From positions 1 to 35,547 of the forward strand of contig JAFDHF010000043.1 in assembly GCA_019308905.1 (NCBI GenBank): 35,547 nucleotides of DNA, given 5' to 3'. Position numbers and translations under genes: made by a program. The DNA comes from Deltaproteobacteria bacterium. GTDB taxonomy: Bacteria > Desulfobacterota > BSN033 > WVXP01. Of this stretch, positions 24,938 through 32,532 are shown one piece after another. The notes beneath the pieces are model-generated. The model was given only the letters and a program-made list of their open reading frames with translations, was not told the origin of the DNA and searched no databases. The stretch's first letter is position 1. Each line of letters starts with the position of its first letter.

Positions 24938-25474
24938 GGAGCATTGCCTTTGTTGAAACGACGGGGTGGACTCACATCCATAGAATCAGCAGGAATTCGA
25001 GAGCAGTACGGGGGAGAAGCCCCCTTGACGGTTGATTCCATCAAAGCCCATGCCAACTTCACCAAGCCGTCCTGACATGCCCTCTCCGTCCCCCCAAAAG
25101 CCAATGCCTGCCCCTTCAACGCTCACCACGCGCTCTCCGGACAGTCTTCAGGACAGAGAACAGAGGTCCCTCTTCCCTCGTAACAGGGCTTTCACCCAAA
25201 ACCTCGGCTGAAAAAAGACCTCTTCCACAAGAGTGACCCAAACCCGGCCCTCGACCCGGCCGAGAGTCGTCCACCGGGTTAACTGCAAGCTCTGGATTAG
25301 CCTCTCTGCCCCGGGATGGAACACCGATTGGGCTGTCCCGCGACCCCAGGCCGGAGGTCTGGGGCAGGACCCAAGTTGACACCGGCTATGGAAACCGGAG
25401 CTTTCACGACACGGATCAGGGAGATGAAAGATACGGGGGAAAACACCCCTTGAGATCCTCACTGGGAATCCCTA
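24938..25474. other. 537-nt stretch without a recognised gene
   Basis: Two overlapping minus-strand frames (25116-25382 and 25148-25462) have no recognisable domain, poor ribosome sites and Arg/Gly/Pro-rich composition, and they exclude each other. One notable structure is a near-perfect nine-base-pair hairpin at 25344-25364 (CCCCAGGCC, loop GGA, GGTCTGGGG) with no U-run. A small GGGGG/CCCCC hairpin lies near 25012-25028. A structured RNA or decayed gene is possible. Confidence 0.45.
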
Positions 25475-25684
25475 TCAGAATCGCCTTCCACAGTTGAGGC
25501 ATTTCCACTGGCGAACAAGCCGCTTGATGACACCGTCCCAGGAATAGTCCAGATCGACAAATCCGCCGCATTTGTCGCACCTTTCCGGTCTTCGACTGAG
25601 GAGGTCCTCCATGGCCTGTCTTTTCTCCATCGCTTCCCTTTTCCGCTCATACGCTTCCGCAAAGTCGATGATTTTGACCTTCAT
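25475..25684 (-). CDS. Small zinc-ribbon protein (69 aa)
   Basis: The product has a charged helical N-terminal half (KIIDFAEAYERKREAMEKRQ) and a C-terminal four-cysteine zinc ribbon, CDKCGG and CLNCGRRF. The frame stays open to a GTG at 25738, but a clear promoter at 25744-25773 would start transcription near 25737, so ATG at 25684 is the likely start. I do not recognise a named family; such small ribbons often bind nucleic acid or protein partners. Its zinc-ribbon spacing differs from that of the neighbouring EIIA fusion. Confidence 0.75.
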   Translation of the reverse strand: MKVKIIDFAEAYERKREAMEKRQAMEDLLSRRPERCDKCGGFVDLDYSWDGVIKRLVRQWKCLNCGRRF

Positions 25685-25743
25685 CTGTCGAGCCACTTCA
25701 TAAGAACTGCGAAGAACCGATGATTGATCCCTCGGCACAACTT

Positions 25744-25773
25744 ATTATACTAGCCGCTCCTCCGAATTGTAAA
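25744..25773 (-). promoter_or_regulatory. Sigma-70 promoter for the small zinc-ribbon gene
   Basis: TTTACA (25773-25768), an 18-nt spacer and perfect TATAAT (25749-25744) on the minus strand. It separates this gene from greA and decides its start codon. Confidence 0.7.
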
Positions 25774-25871
25774 CAGTATTCTTCGTCTCTTCCGTGCAGC
25801 GATGCCACCGCCGGCCGACAAACCGCCCTCCCGTGCCCTCCGATCAGCACCGTCGGCTCCACGACTTGGGA

Positions 25872-26354
25872 CTATTCGTCCCCCCCGGCACCGACGCTTA
25901 TCACCTCATACTCCTTCAGACCGCCAGGAGCCTGAACCATTGCCACATCACCCGGCTCCTTTCCCATGAGGGCCCTCCCGATAGGGGAGGTAACCGATAT
26001 CTTCTTTTTCTTGATATCCGCCTCATAGGGTCCCACAAGCTGGTATCGCACTCTCTCGCCAGTCTCCAGGTTCTCCAGAGAGACGAATGAACCAAAAACC
26101 GCCTTGTCTCCAGGAAGCCCGGAAACATCTACAATATCGGACTCCGCCAGCTTGTTCTCCAGATCCCTGATCTTTGCCTCCACGTGCCCCTGCTTCTCCT
26201 TGGCGGCGTGGTACTCGGCATTCTCCGAGAGATCCCCATGACCCCGGGCGGCCTCAATCTCCCTCATGATCCTGGTTCTCTCGACGCTTTTCATATGCTC
26301 GAGTTCCTTGAGCAGTTCGTTGTAACCCTGTCTCGTTATGGGAACCCTGACCAT
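25872..26354 (-). CDS. greA: Transcription elongation factor GreA
   Basis: GreA enters the RNA polymerase secondary channel and stimulates cleavage of backtracked transcripts. The 160-residue protein has the N-terminal coiled coil with the conserved EIEAARGHGDLSENAEYHAAKEKQ signature; the acidic Asp and Glu at the coil tip act at the polymerase active site. The C-terminal FKBP-like domain includes GDVAMVQAPGGLKEYEV. The ATG at 26354 follows TAGGAGGGGAG; the open frame further upstream is not used. An intrinsic terminator sits in its leader 27 nt before the start codon, behind a promoter at 26434-26462. Confidence 0.97.
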   Translation of the reverse strand: MVRVPITRQGYNELLKELEHMKSVERTRIMREIEAARGHGDLSENAEYHAAKEKQGHVEAKIRDLENKLAESDIVDVSGLPGDKAVFGSFVSLENLETGERVRYQLVGPYEADIKKKKISVTSPIGRALMGKEPGDVAMVQAPGGLKEYEVISVGAGGDE

Positions 26355-26380
26355 CTCTCCCCTCCTACGAAAAGCCCTCG

Positions 26381-26417
26381 AAACAAAAGGCAAGGAAGGC
26401 ACACGCACTCCTTGCCT
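26381..26417 (-). terminator. Intrinsic terminator in the greA leader
   Basis: On the minus strand AGGCAAGGA (26417-26409) pairs perfectly with TCCTTGCCT (26397-26389), followed by TTTGTTT. It lies downstream of the predicted greA promoter and upstream of the greA start codon, so it could attenuate greA. It could also end read-through from the peroxiredoxin gene. Confidence 0.75.
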
Positions 26418-26433
26418 CAAAGACACTTCTTCC

Positions 26434-26462
26434 ACTTTAGCAAAGAATCGGGGCTGAATCAA
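26434..26462 (-). promoter_or_regulatory. Sigma-70 promoter for greA
   Basis: TTGATT (26462-26457), a 17-nt spacer and TAAAGT (26439-26434), with an extended -10 TG (TGCTAAAGT). The predicted start is about 26427, some 10 nt before the terminator stem. Confidence 0.55.
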
Positions 26463-26591
26463 GCAGTCGACCCGTGGCAACCCGATCGGTGTCGGGCCAA
26501 TCGAGCTCTCTCAGGCCATGCCGCTCGCCGAAGATCTCCCGACTCTTCCCTAAACGACACAGTTCGATGTGAGTATCCCTGGCACGGGGTT

Positions 26592-27308
26592 TCACTCCGG
26601 CTTCCACTCCTGCCATACCCTGCCCACAAGGTCAGGCCCCGGCTTGAGGGTGGGTTTGCCCGGTTGCCAGCCCGCAGGAGTCGCCTCTTTGCCCCCGGAC
26701 TCCCTGACACGCTGAAAGGCCTTAATCTGCCGGATGAGCTCCGCATCGTTCCGGCCCACCGGTGGCGTGAGTATCTCAACCGCCTGTACCACACCATCAG
26801 GGTCGATGATGAAACGGCCGCGGTTCTCCACTCCCGCATCCTCATCGTAAACGCCATAGACCTCGCCCACCTTGCCCCCGGCATCCGACAGCATGGGAAA
26901 GGGGAAACCTCCGCCTACCATTTTTCCGAGCTCTTGCTCCTGCCAGATCTTGTGGGTGTATATGCTATCCACACTCATTGAGAGGACCTCCACGCCCAGG
27001 GCCCTGAGGTCCTTTTCCCGGGCGGCAACTGCCGCCAGTTCGGTCGGTCAAACAAACGTGAAGTCCCCCGGGTAGAAGCAGAGAACAACCCATTTGCCGA
27101 GATACTCGGACAGCTTGATCTTCTTGAATCTTCCCTCGTGATATCCGGGTGCCTCAAAATCAGGAGCCTTTTTCCCCACACTCACCATGGATCCTCTCAC
27201 CTCCTCCTTCGGCTCGGGTTTCCGTTCTCCGGGAGATTTCCCGGATTCCGCCCCCACAAGCCCGCCCGTGGGCCGGGCACAGCCGAGTTCGATCTCTTCG
27301 CCGGCCAT
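26592..27308 (-). CDS. Selenocysteine-containing peroxiredoxin (AhpC/TSA family), UGA read through at codon 87
   Basis: Two frame-matched open stretches (27308-27051 and 27047-26592) are joined by one in-frame TGA at 27050-27048. The translation reads [16 protein letters not shown], so the TGA sits exactly where peroxiredoxins have the peroxidatic Cys of the FTFVCPTE motif. Reading it as selenocysteine gives a 238-residue enzyme that reduces hydrogen and organic peroxides. Both sides keep family conservation ([38 protein letters not shown]), which argues against a decayed gene. A SECIS-like hairpin follows at once. An N-terminal extension includes LGCARPTGG. The ATG at 27308 has AGGAGGG upstream; an internal ATG at 27188 also has a good site. 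The C-terminus has no resolving Cys. The sel genes must lie elsewhere. Confidence 0.93.
27021..27036 (-). promoter_or_regulatory. Bacterial SECIS element within the peroxiredoxin gene
   Basis: GGCGGC-AGTT-GCCGCC on the minus strand forms a perfect six-base-pair stem (seven if A-T closes). It starts 11 nt after the UGA, and a G followed by U lies in the apical loop about 19-20 nt downstream. This fits the known bacterial SECIS layout recognised by SelB. Confidence 0.8.
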
Positions 27309-27349
27309 AAAACATCCCTCCTTTCTCCCCTGGACCGCCCCGTAATAAC

Positions 27350-27379
27350 AACATAGCACTTAGGGGGCTTGACGATCAA
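27350..27379 (-). promoter_or_regulatory. Possible sigma-70 promoter for the selenoperoxiredoxin
   Basis: TTGATC (27379-27374), an 18-nt spacer and TATGTT (27355-27350), with an extended -10 TGC. It gives a leader of about 35 nt. Confidence 0.45.
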
Positions 27380-27477
27380 GCATCATCGCCCTACAAGAGA
27401 ACCACTCTCGGCCTCCCACTCCCAGACCGGGAAAGTTTTCTGTTCGGGTTCTCCTTTCCTTTCCCACAGGATCCAAG

Positions 27478-27483
27478 TATAAT
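27478..27483 (+). promoter_or_regulatory. -10 box placing transcription start at the start codon of the DDAH gene
   Basis: A perfect TATAAT ends six bases before the ATG at 27490, and no Shine-Dalgarno sequence is present, so the mRNA could be leaderless. The -35 region (around 27455-27460, TTTCCT) is weak. Confidence 0.4.
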
Positions 27484-27489
27484 GACGGC

Positions 27490-28272
27490 ATGGTGAGAAA
27501 GGAGAACCGGAGATTCGCCCTTGTCCGGGAAATCCCGGATACCTTCGATCTCTGTATCAAGCCAAGATACAACCCCCAGACCATCGATGTCGAGCTCGCT
27601 AGACTCCAGCACAGAGAATACTGCAGTCTCCTTTCCCGGTTTGGTTTTAGTCTCATCGTCCTCCCTGCTGACAGGAGATACCCGGACTCCGCCTTTGTGG
27701 AAGACGCCGCCGTCGTGGCCGGAGACACGGCAATTATAACGCGGCCGGGAGCGGCGGCTCGCCGCGGCGAGGTGGAGGCGGTCCGTAACGCCCTGGCGCC
27801 TTACAAGCGGATCGAGCAGATTCTCCCGCCCGGCTGCCTGGAAGGGGGAGACGTGCTACAGGTTGAGGACCGGACATTCGTGGGCCTCACAGAGCGGACC
27901 AACCGCCACGGTTTCTCTCAGATGGCCAGGCTCCTCCGGGAAACGGGCTTCCCCGCGACTCCAGTTCCCCTGAAGAGGAGCCTCCACCTCAAGACGGCCT
28001 GCAACTATCTGGGAAGGGGACTCCTGGTGGTGAACCATCTCGACTTCGAGATCGAGATCTTCTCTCACCTCGAGATCATCCGGGCCGATCCCTCTGAGGC
28101 TGCGAGGCTGAGTTTTCTCGCCCTGGGGGAATCCGTCCTAGTTCCTGACGACTGCCCGGTGACCGCCGAGGAATTCGAAAGGAGAGGATGGAAAGCCGTT
28201 CCTGTCGGCCTGTCCGAGATCAGAAAGGCCCAGGCTGGTCTCACCTGCATGTCTATTCTCTTCGAAGCCTGA
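27490..28272 (+). CDS. Dimethylarginine dimethylaminohydrolase family protein (amidinotransferase superfamily)
   Basis: The family hydrolyses N-omega-methylated arginine to citrulline and methylamines; some relatives act on arginine or other guanidino compounds. The 260-residue protein has SAFVEDAAVV and TRPGAAARRGE near the N-terminus, the LEGGDVL motif, the catalytic His in SLHLKTACN, and the catalytic Cys near the C-terminus in GLTCMSILFE. The chosen ATG gives MVRKENRRFALVREIPD, where FALVREIP is the conserved first strand. A -10 box lies immediately upstream and no ribosome site is visible. It is divergent from the peroxiredoxin and stands alone. A role in arginine recycling or signalling cannot be decided from sequence. 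Confidence 0.9.
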   Translation: MVRKENRRFALVREIPDTFDLCIKPRYNPQTIDVELARLQHREYCSLLSRFGFSLIVLPADRRYPDSAFVEDAAVVAGDTAIITRPGAAARRGEVEAVRNALAPYKRIEQILPPGCLEGGDVLQVEDRTFVGLTERTNRHGFSQMARLLRETGFPATPVPLKRSLHLKTACNYLGRGLLVVNHLDFEIEIFSHLEIIRADPSEAARLSFLALGESVLVPDDCPVTAEEFERRGWKAVPVGLSEIRKAQAGLTCMSILFEA

Positions 28273-28488
28273 GCCAAGCTGCTGACTCATCCTGTCAAGA
28301 ATCTGTCCTGCAAGAACTGCGAGCTATTCGCCTCGGAATCTCCTCCAAGAAGGCTGGAATGACGCGCCATCATGACGATGGTGAGGCCAAGAGCCGCCAC
28401 TTCTCTCCCCAGGATCCCCCTACCCGTCCCCTTATGATTGGTATCTTTTTTGCTTGCCTATCCTGCGGTTATCGGTACAGGGGAGAGG

Positions 28489-29205
28489 ATGGTTCACAGT
28501 AAAGGGGAGTTTGATCTGCCGAGAGAGGATCCTGTTCAAACAGCCCTCAATGCCGTACCATTGGCCGTCCTGCTCGTCGACCGCAAATTGAAGATTCGGT
28601 GGATCAATAGAAGGGCTGAGATCCTTTTCGGAGGCCGAGGCGACCCTCTTGCAGGACGATCCATAGGAAACAGCCGGGGATCTCCCTCGACCTGCTTCCA
28701 GGCCCTCCATCTGGCCGAAATCGTGAGGACCGTCTTTCGAGACGGAGGACCTATCGCAGGAAAGGAGCGGCACTGCACCATCTGCCATGACGGCGGGCGG
28801 GCTGAGTACCTGTTCAGGATAAACGCGTCCCCGATAACACTTGCAGGCACGGACGCGGTTCTTCTCGCCATCGAGGATATCACGGAATTGAAAAGGGCAG
28901 AGGAGAGGGGAACAGAAAGAGAAACGCTCAGCCTTGCCATACGGATGGCCAGAGCCACCACCCATGAACTCAACCAACCCCTCTCGGTTCTCATGGGGAA
29001 CCTCGACCTCCTCATAAGGAACCAGGAAGCCAAGGGCAGACTGAAAGACCGCATAGCCAGGATCTCAAAGAGTGCGGACCGGGTGGCAGAAATAGTCCGC
29101 CAGCTCCAGTCGATCATCCGCAGCCCACAGAAAGGCCATCTCACCCAGGTCGGTCCTGCTGAATCCAGAAAGCCCGCCCCCGGGCCCCTGAACGACCCCA
29201 CCTGA
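28489..29205 (+). CDS. PAS and HisKA domain protein lacking a kinase ATPase domain
   Basis: The 238-residue cytosolic protein has a PAS domain (about residues 14-135) with three cysteines, Cys69 and a CTIC pair at 96-99, which could bind metal or sense redox state. A coiled linker (EDITELKRAEERGTERE) leads to a dimerisation/phospho-acceptor helix pair with ATTHELNQPLSVLMG (His159). The sequence then ends in a Pro-rich tail with no N, G1 or G2 box, so it cannot phosphorylate itself. The stop is clear and no continuation appears downstream; a convergent gene starts four bases after the stop. It may take phosphate from another kinase, act as a phosphatase partner, or be a truncated kinase. ATG at 28489 follows GGGGAGAGG. 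Confidence 0.8.
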   Translation: MVHSKGEFDLPREDPVQTALNAVPLAVLLVDRKLKIRWINRRAEILFGGRGDPLAGRSIGNSRGSPSTCFQALHLAEIVRTVFRDGGPIAGKERHCTICHDGGRAEYLFRINASPITLAGTDAVLLAIEDITELKRAEERGTERETLSLAIRMARATTHELNQPLSVLMGNLDLLIRNQEAKGRLKDRIARISKSADRVAEIVRQLQSIIRSPQKGHLTQVGPAESRKPAPGPLNDPT

Positions 29206-29209
29206 AGTT

Positions 29210-30193
29210 TTACCCCTTTTGAGTCCTCGCTCCACTCGAAAGGACGTGTCCAAGCAAAGCCCGGTCTATGTTCCCCCCTGAAACGACGACGACAACGCGC
29301 TGCCCTTCAAGACCGGGGACCCGTCCCTGGAGAATAGCGGCGATCCCAACCGCTCCCGAGGCCTCTACCACCTGGCGTTCCTCTGTCAGCGCCCACCTGA
29401 TGGCCTCTTCCAGACCTTCCTCGTCGGCCAGAACCATGTCATCCACGCTATGCCGGACGATTTCAAAGCTTATCTGGTCGATTCCCCCTGCCAATCCCTC
29501 GGCAAGGGTGGGAAGAACGGGGACGGGAACTATCCTTCCCGCCTCAAGACAGCGAAACATCGTACAGGCTCTGGAGGACTGGACGCCGATCACCCTGATC
29601 CCTGGATGAATCGCTTTGACGGCAACGGCAATCCCGGATATCAAGCCTCCGCCCCCCACTGGTACGAGAACAGTATCGGTCTTGGGAAGGGCCTCCAGTA
29701 TCTCCAGTGCGATCGTCCCATGGCCTGCCATGATCCCGTAGTCCTCGAAGGCCGGCAGATAGACCATGCCGTCCCTCTCGGCGAGTTCCAGACAACGGGC
29801 GTGAGCCTCATCGTAGTTCTCGCCAAAAAGGATCACTCTGGCTCCGAGATCCTCGGTTTTCACGATCTTTACGCGTGGCGTCGACACGGGCATGACCGCA
29901 GTGACCGGTACTCCCAATACTCCTGCTCCGTAAGCCACACCCTGGGCGTGATTTCCCGCAGATGCCGTAATTACCCCCACGGAGAGCTTCTCGCGGCCTA
30001 GGGTCAGCATCTTATGGACCGCTCCACGGATCTTGAAGGAACCGGTTTTCTGGAGATTCTCCCATTTCAGGTAGACCCTCCCCCCTGAAATCCGGCTCAA
30101 GCCCCGGCTGAGTGTGAGAGGCACGGGAAAGACAACCCCCTCGAGGTTCTTTCTGGCCATGTAGATTTGCCTGAGGTTCAGATCCATGATCAT
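29210..30193 (-). CDS. tdcB: Threonine dehydratase, short (catabolic) form
   Basis: This PLP-dependent fold-type II enzyme deaminates threonine to 2-oxobutanoate; serine dehydratase or racemase activity is common in relatives. The 327-residue protein has WENLQKTGSFKIRGA with the PLP lysine, SAGNHAQGVAY, and the phosphate-binding loop PVGGGGLISG. The C-terminal VVVVVSGGNID motif completes the site. It lacks the C-terminal ACT domain of biosynthetic IlvA, which makes the catabolic form more likely, though in anaerobes this form can also feed isoleucine synthesis. The ATG at 30193 has a GTGAGG site; ATG at 30187 is the alternative. It starts 28 nt after ampG on the same strand. Confidence 0.9.
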   Translation of the reverse strand: MIMDLNLRQIYMARKNLEGVVFPVPLTLSRGLSRISGGRVYLKWENLQKTGSFKIRGAVHKMLTLGREKLSVGVITASAGNHAQGVAYGAGVLGVPVTAVMPVSTPRVKIVKTEDLGARVILFGENYDEAHARCLELAERDGMVYLPAFEDYGIMAGHGTIALEILEALPKTDTVLVPVGGGGLISGIAVAVKAIHPGIRVIGVQSSRACTMFRCLEAGRIVPVPVLPTLAEGLAGGIDQISFEIVRHSVDDMVLADEEGLEEAIRWALTEERQVVEASGAVGIAAILQGRVPGLEGQRVVVVVSGGNIDRALLGHVLSSGARTQKG

Positions 30194-30221
30194 TCAGAAG
30201 CCTCACCCCAGGGTCTGCGGC

Positions 30222-31454
30222 CTAAGCCTCGGCAGTTGCCCGGTCCGGAGTCCTCTTGCGTGCCCATACCCTGACCCAGGGCAGAAATGCGTAAGCCGGA
30301 AATGCGAGCAGGAAGGTCACAACAAAGTAGGTGGCATACCCGAACCGTTCCGTCGCAAAACCGGAGACCGCACCCGACAGCGCCCGCGTCAACCCGAAAA
30401 GGGCGCTGAGCAGCGCATACTGGGTGGCTGCATACCTCTTGTCGCATATACTCATCAGAAAGGCAAGGTAGGGAGCCGTGCCGAGGCCCCCGCAAAATGA
30501 TTCAACCGCAGACGCTGTGTACATGAGAGCCGTGGAAGGAGGCAAGGCAGCGGCAGCCGCATAGGTGAGGTTGGACCCTGCCTGGGTCAGACCGAGGATC
30601 CATAATGCCTGGTAGATCCCCCATCTGCTGGTGAGAGAGCCTCCCAGAAGAGCGCCGACGATCGTGAAGATCACGCCCAGACCGCCCGGTACCGCACCTA
30701 TCTGGAGCGGAGTAAAATGCCGGTCCACCCAAAAGGGCCGAATCATGGGTCCCAGCGACATGTCCCCAAGCTTGAAGAGGAGGATGAAGATCATGACCGC
30801 GAGAAAACCCGGCCTGTTATAGAGCTCGCGCAAGGGGGCCAATATCCTGCCTGCCAGAGCAAAGCCCGGGGCCCGAGGAACCGCGGCCGTACAACCCGCG
30901 TTTACGCCCGAAGGCGCATGCATTGAAAGAATCGCAAAGAGCCCCAAGACAAGGGCGGCTGTGGCGAAGGCCCCTTTCCATCCGATCCAACCGGCCAAGG
31001 CGACAAACAGTCCCCCGGCTGCGATCAAGGCGATACGGTAGGTGGTCACCCGCAGACCATTGGCCGGCCCCATCTCGGATTCGTCGAGAAGTTCGATAGT
31101 GTAGGCGTCTATAGCGATATCCTGGGTGGCAGACAGAACCGCGACACCCATGACCAGCCAGAGAATCATGCTTCCCTCTGTTGGATCCATGGTGAGGACA
31201 AGGAGCAGGGTGAAGGCTAGAAAGGCCTGGCAACCGACCACCCAGGACCGGCGGTTCCCAACAAGATCGACCGCAGGTGCCCACAGAAATTTGACGGTCC
31301 AGGGAAGACCCGCCAGACTCAGCAGGCCGATACTGGCCAGGCTCACACCTTGAAACCTGAGATAGACGGGGAAAGCGTCAAAGACAAGACCAAAGGGGAA
31401 TCCTTCTGCAAAGTAGAGGACGGCCACCCAAAAGAGCTTTGTCCGGGTACTCAT
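30222..31454 (-). CDS. ampG: AmpG-family muropeptide permease (MFS)
   Basis: AmpG imports GlcNAc-anhydroMurNAc peptides released from peptidoglycan so that they can be recycled. The 410-residue protein has about 12 hydrophobic helices and the AmpG-type motifs FAEGFPFGLVFDAFPVYLR, PWTVKFLWAPAVD and SATQDIAIDAYTIEL. The start ATG at 31454 is four bases from the stop of mltB, whose lytic product is AmpG's substrate, so the pairing supports the call strongly. The downstream threonine dehydratase may share the transcript but has no obvious link. Confidence 0.9.
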   Translation of the reverse strand: MSTRTKLFWVAVLYFAEGFPFGLVFDAFPVYLRFQGVSLASIGLLSLAGLPWTVKFLWAPAVDLVGNRRSWVVGCQAFLAFTLLLVLTMDPTEGSMILWLVMGVAVLSATQDIAIDAYTIELLDESEMGPANGLRVTTYRIALIAAGGLFVALAGWIGWKGAFATAALVLGLFAILSMHAPSGVNAGCTAAVPRAPGFALAGRILAPLRELYNRPGFLAVMIFILLFKLGDMSLGPMIRPFWVDRHFTPLQIGAVPGGLGVIFTIVGALLGGSLTSRWGIYQALWILGLTQAGSNLTYAAAAALPPSTALMYTASAVESFCGGLGTAPYLAFLMSICDKRYAATQYALLSALFGLTRALSGAVSGFATERFGYATYFVVTFLLAFPAYAFLPWVRVWARKRTPDRATAEA

Positions 31455-31458
31455 CCCA

Positions 31459-32400
31459 TCAACCCCCGTCCTGGACGGCTCTGATGAGAGGTTCTCCCGA
31501 TGAGGTGCGATGCTTCCTCAGTTTGCGCGCACAGCCGAGCACTGTCTCCCCATAAAGGCGACTCCGGTTATACCTGAACAAGATCTCCATCTTCCGGCTC
31601 ATCCCGAGTCCCGGCCTCCACCCGTGGGCCTTCAGGTAGTTGGCCACGCTGGCGATGGCATCCTCCCGATCGCCGAGTCTCACCCTGTTGTTCCCATCTC
31701 CATCCACCCCGTAGGCCAGATAGCTCGTAGGAATAAACTGGGGAAGACCAAAGGCGCCAGCCCACGACCCCTTGACTTCGAGCACATCGAGGTTCTCCCT
31801 CTCCCCGATTTCCAACAGGGCCTTTAACTCGGCAAAGGCCCACCGCGACTTGCTCCTGGCCCTGTGTCGCAGATAGTCCGGGGTCAGATCCGGATAGAGA
31901 CGGCTCAAACGATTCACGGCCAACCGAAGGACCTCGGGATGATCGGCCTGGGAGAGAGTGGAGAGGGTATTGACGACCCGGTACTTCTCGACATGGCGGC
32001 CAAATGAGGATTCCACGAGAAGGATCGCCACGATCACCTCTTTCTCGACGCCGTAATCTTTCTCCGTTTTCTCCAGGAAGGCGCGATTCTCCTCCAGGAA
32101 GTCTCTGGCCAGCGCCGTGGAATAGGTGTTGAGGAAATGTGCGTAATTGGCCTTTGACTCGCGGTAGACCAGATTCTTCCTGAGCACCAGCAGGGAGAGT
32201 TCCCAGCGCTTGTCATAGAAGATAGACCGAACAAACCCAGGTTCGAACCCCCCTGCCAGGAGCCGGCCTACAAGTGACTCCCGGACCCTCTCCTGGCTTT
32301 TGAGAGGGAACCTGCCATCCTCAATCTGTGCCGCCTTGACGCTGGAAAAGGGGACGGCTAGGATGATCAAGACCAACCCGACGGATAGTACCGGTCGCAT
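31459..32400 (-). CDS. mltB: Lytic murein transglycosylase B-type (MltB family)
   Basis: It cleaves peptidoglycan between MurNAc and GlcNAc, releasing anhydro-muropeptides. The 313-residue protein has a signal peptide (residues 1 to about 24, cleaved near VKAAQ) without a lipobox Cys, so it is probably a soluble periplasmic enzyme, unlike lipoprotein MltB of E. coli. The catalytic Glu130 lies in AILLVESSFGRH. WAFAELKALLEIG, GSWAGAFGLPQFIPTSYLAYGVDGDGN and a DAIASVANYLKAHGW block are hallmarks of the SLT_2 family. It has no C-terminal peptidoglycan-binding domain. The neighbouring ampG (next gene) and ddl point to a cell-wall turnover group. Confidence 0.93.
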   Translation of the reverse strand: MRPVLSVGLVLIILAVPFSSVKAAQIEDGRFPLKSQERVRESLVGRLLAGGFEPGFVRSIFYDKRWELSLLVLRKNLVYRESKANYAHFLNTYSTALARDFLEENRAFLEKTEKDYGVEKEVIVAILLVESSFGRHVEKYRVVNTLSTLSQADHPEVLRLAVNRLSRLYPDLTPDYLRHRARSKSRWAFAELKALLEIGERENLDVLEVKGSWAGAFGLPQFIPTSYLAYGVDGDGNNRVRLGDREDAIASVANYLKAHGWRPGLGMSRKMEILFRYNRSRLYGETVLGCARKLRKHRTSSGEPLIRAVQDGG

Positions 32401-32532
32401 CGATGGACCCTCACCTGTCGAATCGAGATCTCTCGCGCTTCGACCGAGACGTTACACCCACGCAGGCCGCACTGGAGGCCTGCAAGTGCCTCGAGGAGAC
32501 TGCAGGGCGGCCCTGCCCTGCCAGGAACAGCT

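Noticed and set aside
25116-25462. Two overlapping minus-strand small frames (88 and 104 codons)
   Set aside because: They exclude each other, lack ribosome sites and show no recognisable domain.
27048-27050. Nonsense mutation making the peroxiredoxin a pseudogene
   Set aside because: The TGA sits exactly at the catalytic Cys codon, both sides stay conserved in one frame, and a SECIS-like hairpin follows.
32240-32247. GGTTCGAA tRNA T-loop-like word
   Set aside because: It lies in mltB coding sequence with no cloverleaf around it.
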